From: Prinia subflava
Lineage: Eukaryota; Chordata; Aves; Passeriformes; Cisticolidae
Assembly (NCBI RefSeq): GCF_021018805.1
Contig: NC_086251.1
Location: forward strand, 41,982,767-42,046,766
Direction of reading: 5' to 3'
DNA: 64,000 bases
The position numbers were made by a program, and so were the translations under genes. Under the pieces are notes generated by a model. The model was given only the letters and a program-made list of their open reading frames with translations, had not been told where the DNA came from and ran no database searches. Numbering within the stretch: position 1 is the stretch's first letter; every line of letters begins with the position of its first letter. Below are positions 62,236 to 64,000 of this stretch, in pieces.

Positions 62236-63210
62236 AGCCACACAAATGGACAACACTTAAAACTTGCCAAGTGGAGCAGCTTCTTCCTACTTTATACTTC
62301 TGATTATAATAGATCTAAAATTTTAACAAGAAAATTTATATCTCTTAACATTTATGAATAAATATGTATGTATTTACATATATTGCAGCTGTGCCTGAGT
62401 ACTTTGAAACTGTTACAACCAATGCAGGGCTCAGTGACAAACCGAGTGTCTTTCTGGGCCCAGCCATTCCTTGTGATACAACAGTGGCAAAGACTGAGTC
62501 ATAGTGGTCACCAAGGTGTCCTGTCTGAGCCTTCCTAGTCATGTGAATCACTTGGCTCCATCACATCACCAGGTCATCTTAGGCACTTAAGTTGTGTGGG
62601 CTAGAGCTGAGTCACCAAGACCATACGAGGCATCTCACTTCCCAAGATCAGTTCAGTTGCTCCAGTCAACTGCATGTAAATTCCAGAGTGTCTTCAAAAA
62701 TACAGTAAAAGTTTTGTAGAAGCCCAGAAGATAAGGGGCTAATATGCATGTCTCAAACACCAACAGCCAGATAGTCGTGGAGCCAACCAAGGACTGCTGG
62801 TAAGAACATGCTGTGCAAATGAGCAAGAACACTATGTGGCTGGAGAAAGGGGCCATATGGAGGTAGGGCACTGCTTTTCTGGGACAAATGTCCTTGTTCT
62901 GGCTCTTGGAGATAAGCACAACACAGTACAGTGCAAGTGCAGGTATGAGGTCAAGAAGTGGTCATGGACTGTTGAGCCAAGGTCAGTCCTGTAGGGAAAG
63001 ATCAAGACCACCAAAGACTCCCAAAAACCTCTGACCCATTTTCAGAAAGAAACAAACTGTGCATTATAACTAATTTGCATAGAAAGAGAAACATAGCGCC
63101 CGGGTGAGGAAAACTTATCTATTTTGAGGTACCCCCAGAAAGCCCAGGTGCGTGCCCCCAGAACCCTGGACACTTCATCAGCTGGATCAATGCATCAGTG
63201 CTGGAGCCAA

Positions 63211-63242
63211 GACTGACTGACTGACTGACTGACTGACTGACT
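63211..63242 (+). repeat. GACT tetranucleotide microsatellite
   Basis: Eight perfect tandem copies of GACT (32 bp). It is a simple sequence repeat and is likely polymorphic in length. Confidence 0.97.
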
Positions 63243-64000
63243 TCCCTCCCTCTCACCCTACCTCTTTTTCAAAGTCTGCCTCTGTGTATTTATAAGGGAC
63301 TAACTTAAACCAATTTCCACACCAAGTGCATCAGCTGTGTTATAAAGTAATTTTGGCTTTACCTCTCCTGTCCCCTCCCACTCATTGGCCTGGTGTTTGG
63401 GATGTTGGGGAGCCAGAGAAAAGATGCTGCTGGTCCCTGTGGAAGAAGGAATCCCTTGATGAGAAGAGCTGCTATCTGTCATGGCTTTTGGAGAGAAAGT
63501 CAAGAGGGCGGGCTGCAAGGGTTTTGTCTGAAGAATTTGAAGGAGGAGGAGTTGAGTGCCTTGAAATTGGAGACAGTGGACAGGAGATGAAGGTGAAGGA
63601 CTCTTCATATATGAAGTCCCAGACTTTATATGTGGGATGGAGAGGGACTGGCCTCTATTGATTGCCACTGCCTGGTGGGCCTGCAGTGCTGGGGAAATGT
63701 GGAGGCTGTAGAGGGAGAGGGTCTTGTGGGGAAATCTGTAGTTCCAAGCTGAAAGAAGACAAGAAAACTCTCAGTGTGATCCAGAGAACAGCCTTGCATA
63801 TGCACCACAGCCCACCTTGCAGGGATCCCCCTTGGGATGATGGAACATTTGCTGTCATGGCCTCTCTGGCTCCTCCTGAAGCTGCCAGCAAGGAGAATAT
63901 CTGGGGAAAGTGTGATGGCTCCTGAGCATTTCAGCCTTGGGAGTCCCAGCCCTGTGGTTGCCATTCAGTATTGAGCATGTTTTTTTGTAAATACCTATTT

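Larger units (their letters stand above)
48666..64000. other. Intergenic region downstream of ADCK1, no gene seen
   Basis: This stretch of 15.3 kb has no exon that I can match to a protein. Several long open frames exist (for example 49535-50071, 55664-56173 and 56857-57432), but they overlap open frames on other frames or the other strand and show no recognisable domains. Known vertebrate synteny would place NRXN3 further downstream; that is inference. Contents supported here are a CR1 relic, a purine-rich tract, a GACT microsatellite, an ancient amniote repeat and conserved-element candidates. Confidence 0.75.

Noticed and set aside
1..64000. Bacterial-type systems, CRISPR arrays, operons, tRNA or rRNA genes
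   Set aside because: None seen. The window is intron-rich vertebrate DNA, and the tandem repeats present are microsatellites or short duplications without spacer-repeat structure.

Overview
The window is vertebrate nuclear DNA, most likely from a bird. The evidence is an intron-rich gene with GT-AG introns, CR1 LINE copies whose 3' ends carry the ATTCTATGAT-type terminus, LTR copies of the kind found in birds, low overall repeat density, and no bacterial operon structure. I cannot name the species. No CRISPR array, tRNA, rRNA or prokaryotic feature was seen.

Layout. From base 1 to about 48.66 kb the plus strand carries the 3' part of one gene. I recognise it as ADCK1 (aarF-domain-containing kinase 1), an atypical UbiB/ADCK-family kinase of mitochondria. 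Eight coding exons are present: 1533-1736, 24798-24956, 28617-28775, 31977-32093, 41473-41622, 41841-42038, 45639-45832 and 47641-47812. They join in frame to 1353 nt, which is 450 residues plus TGA. The first roughly 75 residues (mitochondrial leader and N-terminal region), the 5' UTR and the promoter must lie upstream of base 1. The 3' UTR runs to an AATAAA at 48639-48644. The introns are 23.1, 3.7, 3.2, 9.4, 0.2, 3.6 and 1.8 kb.

Introns. The first complete intron holds a CR1 copy that was later split by a 1.37-kb solo LTR with a perfect 5-bp target duplication (GATAG), a second CR1 relic, tRNA-derived SINE relics, an AT microsatellite and possible conserved noncoding blocks. The 9.4-kb intron holds an internal CR1 fragment, a minus-strand CR1 fragment and the best conserved-element candidate of the window (35845-36150). 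The 3.6-kb intron has an old CR1. The 1.8-kb intron has a 376-bp minus-strand solo LTR with a near-perfect 6-bp target duplication.

Downstream. From about 48.66 kb to 64 kb I see no gene. This stretch has several long chance open frames, a CR1 relic, a purine-rich tract, a GACT microsatellite, an ancient amniote repeat and two or three AT-rich blocks that look like regulatory conserved elements. From known vertebrate synteny (ADCK1 followed by NRXN3) it is probably the intergenic space before NRXN3. That is inference.

I did not find convincing evidence of a previously undescribed system. The most interesting leads are the noncoding blocks, the nested LTR-in-CR1 insertion, and two weak candidate cryptic exons or small secreted-protein frames inside the large intron.
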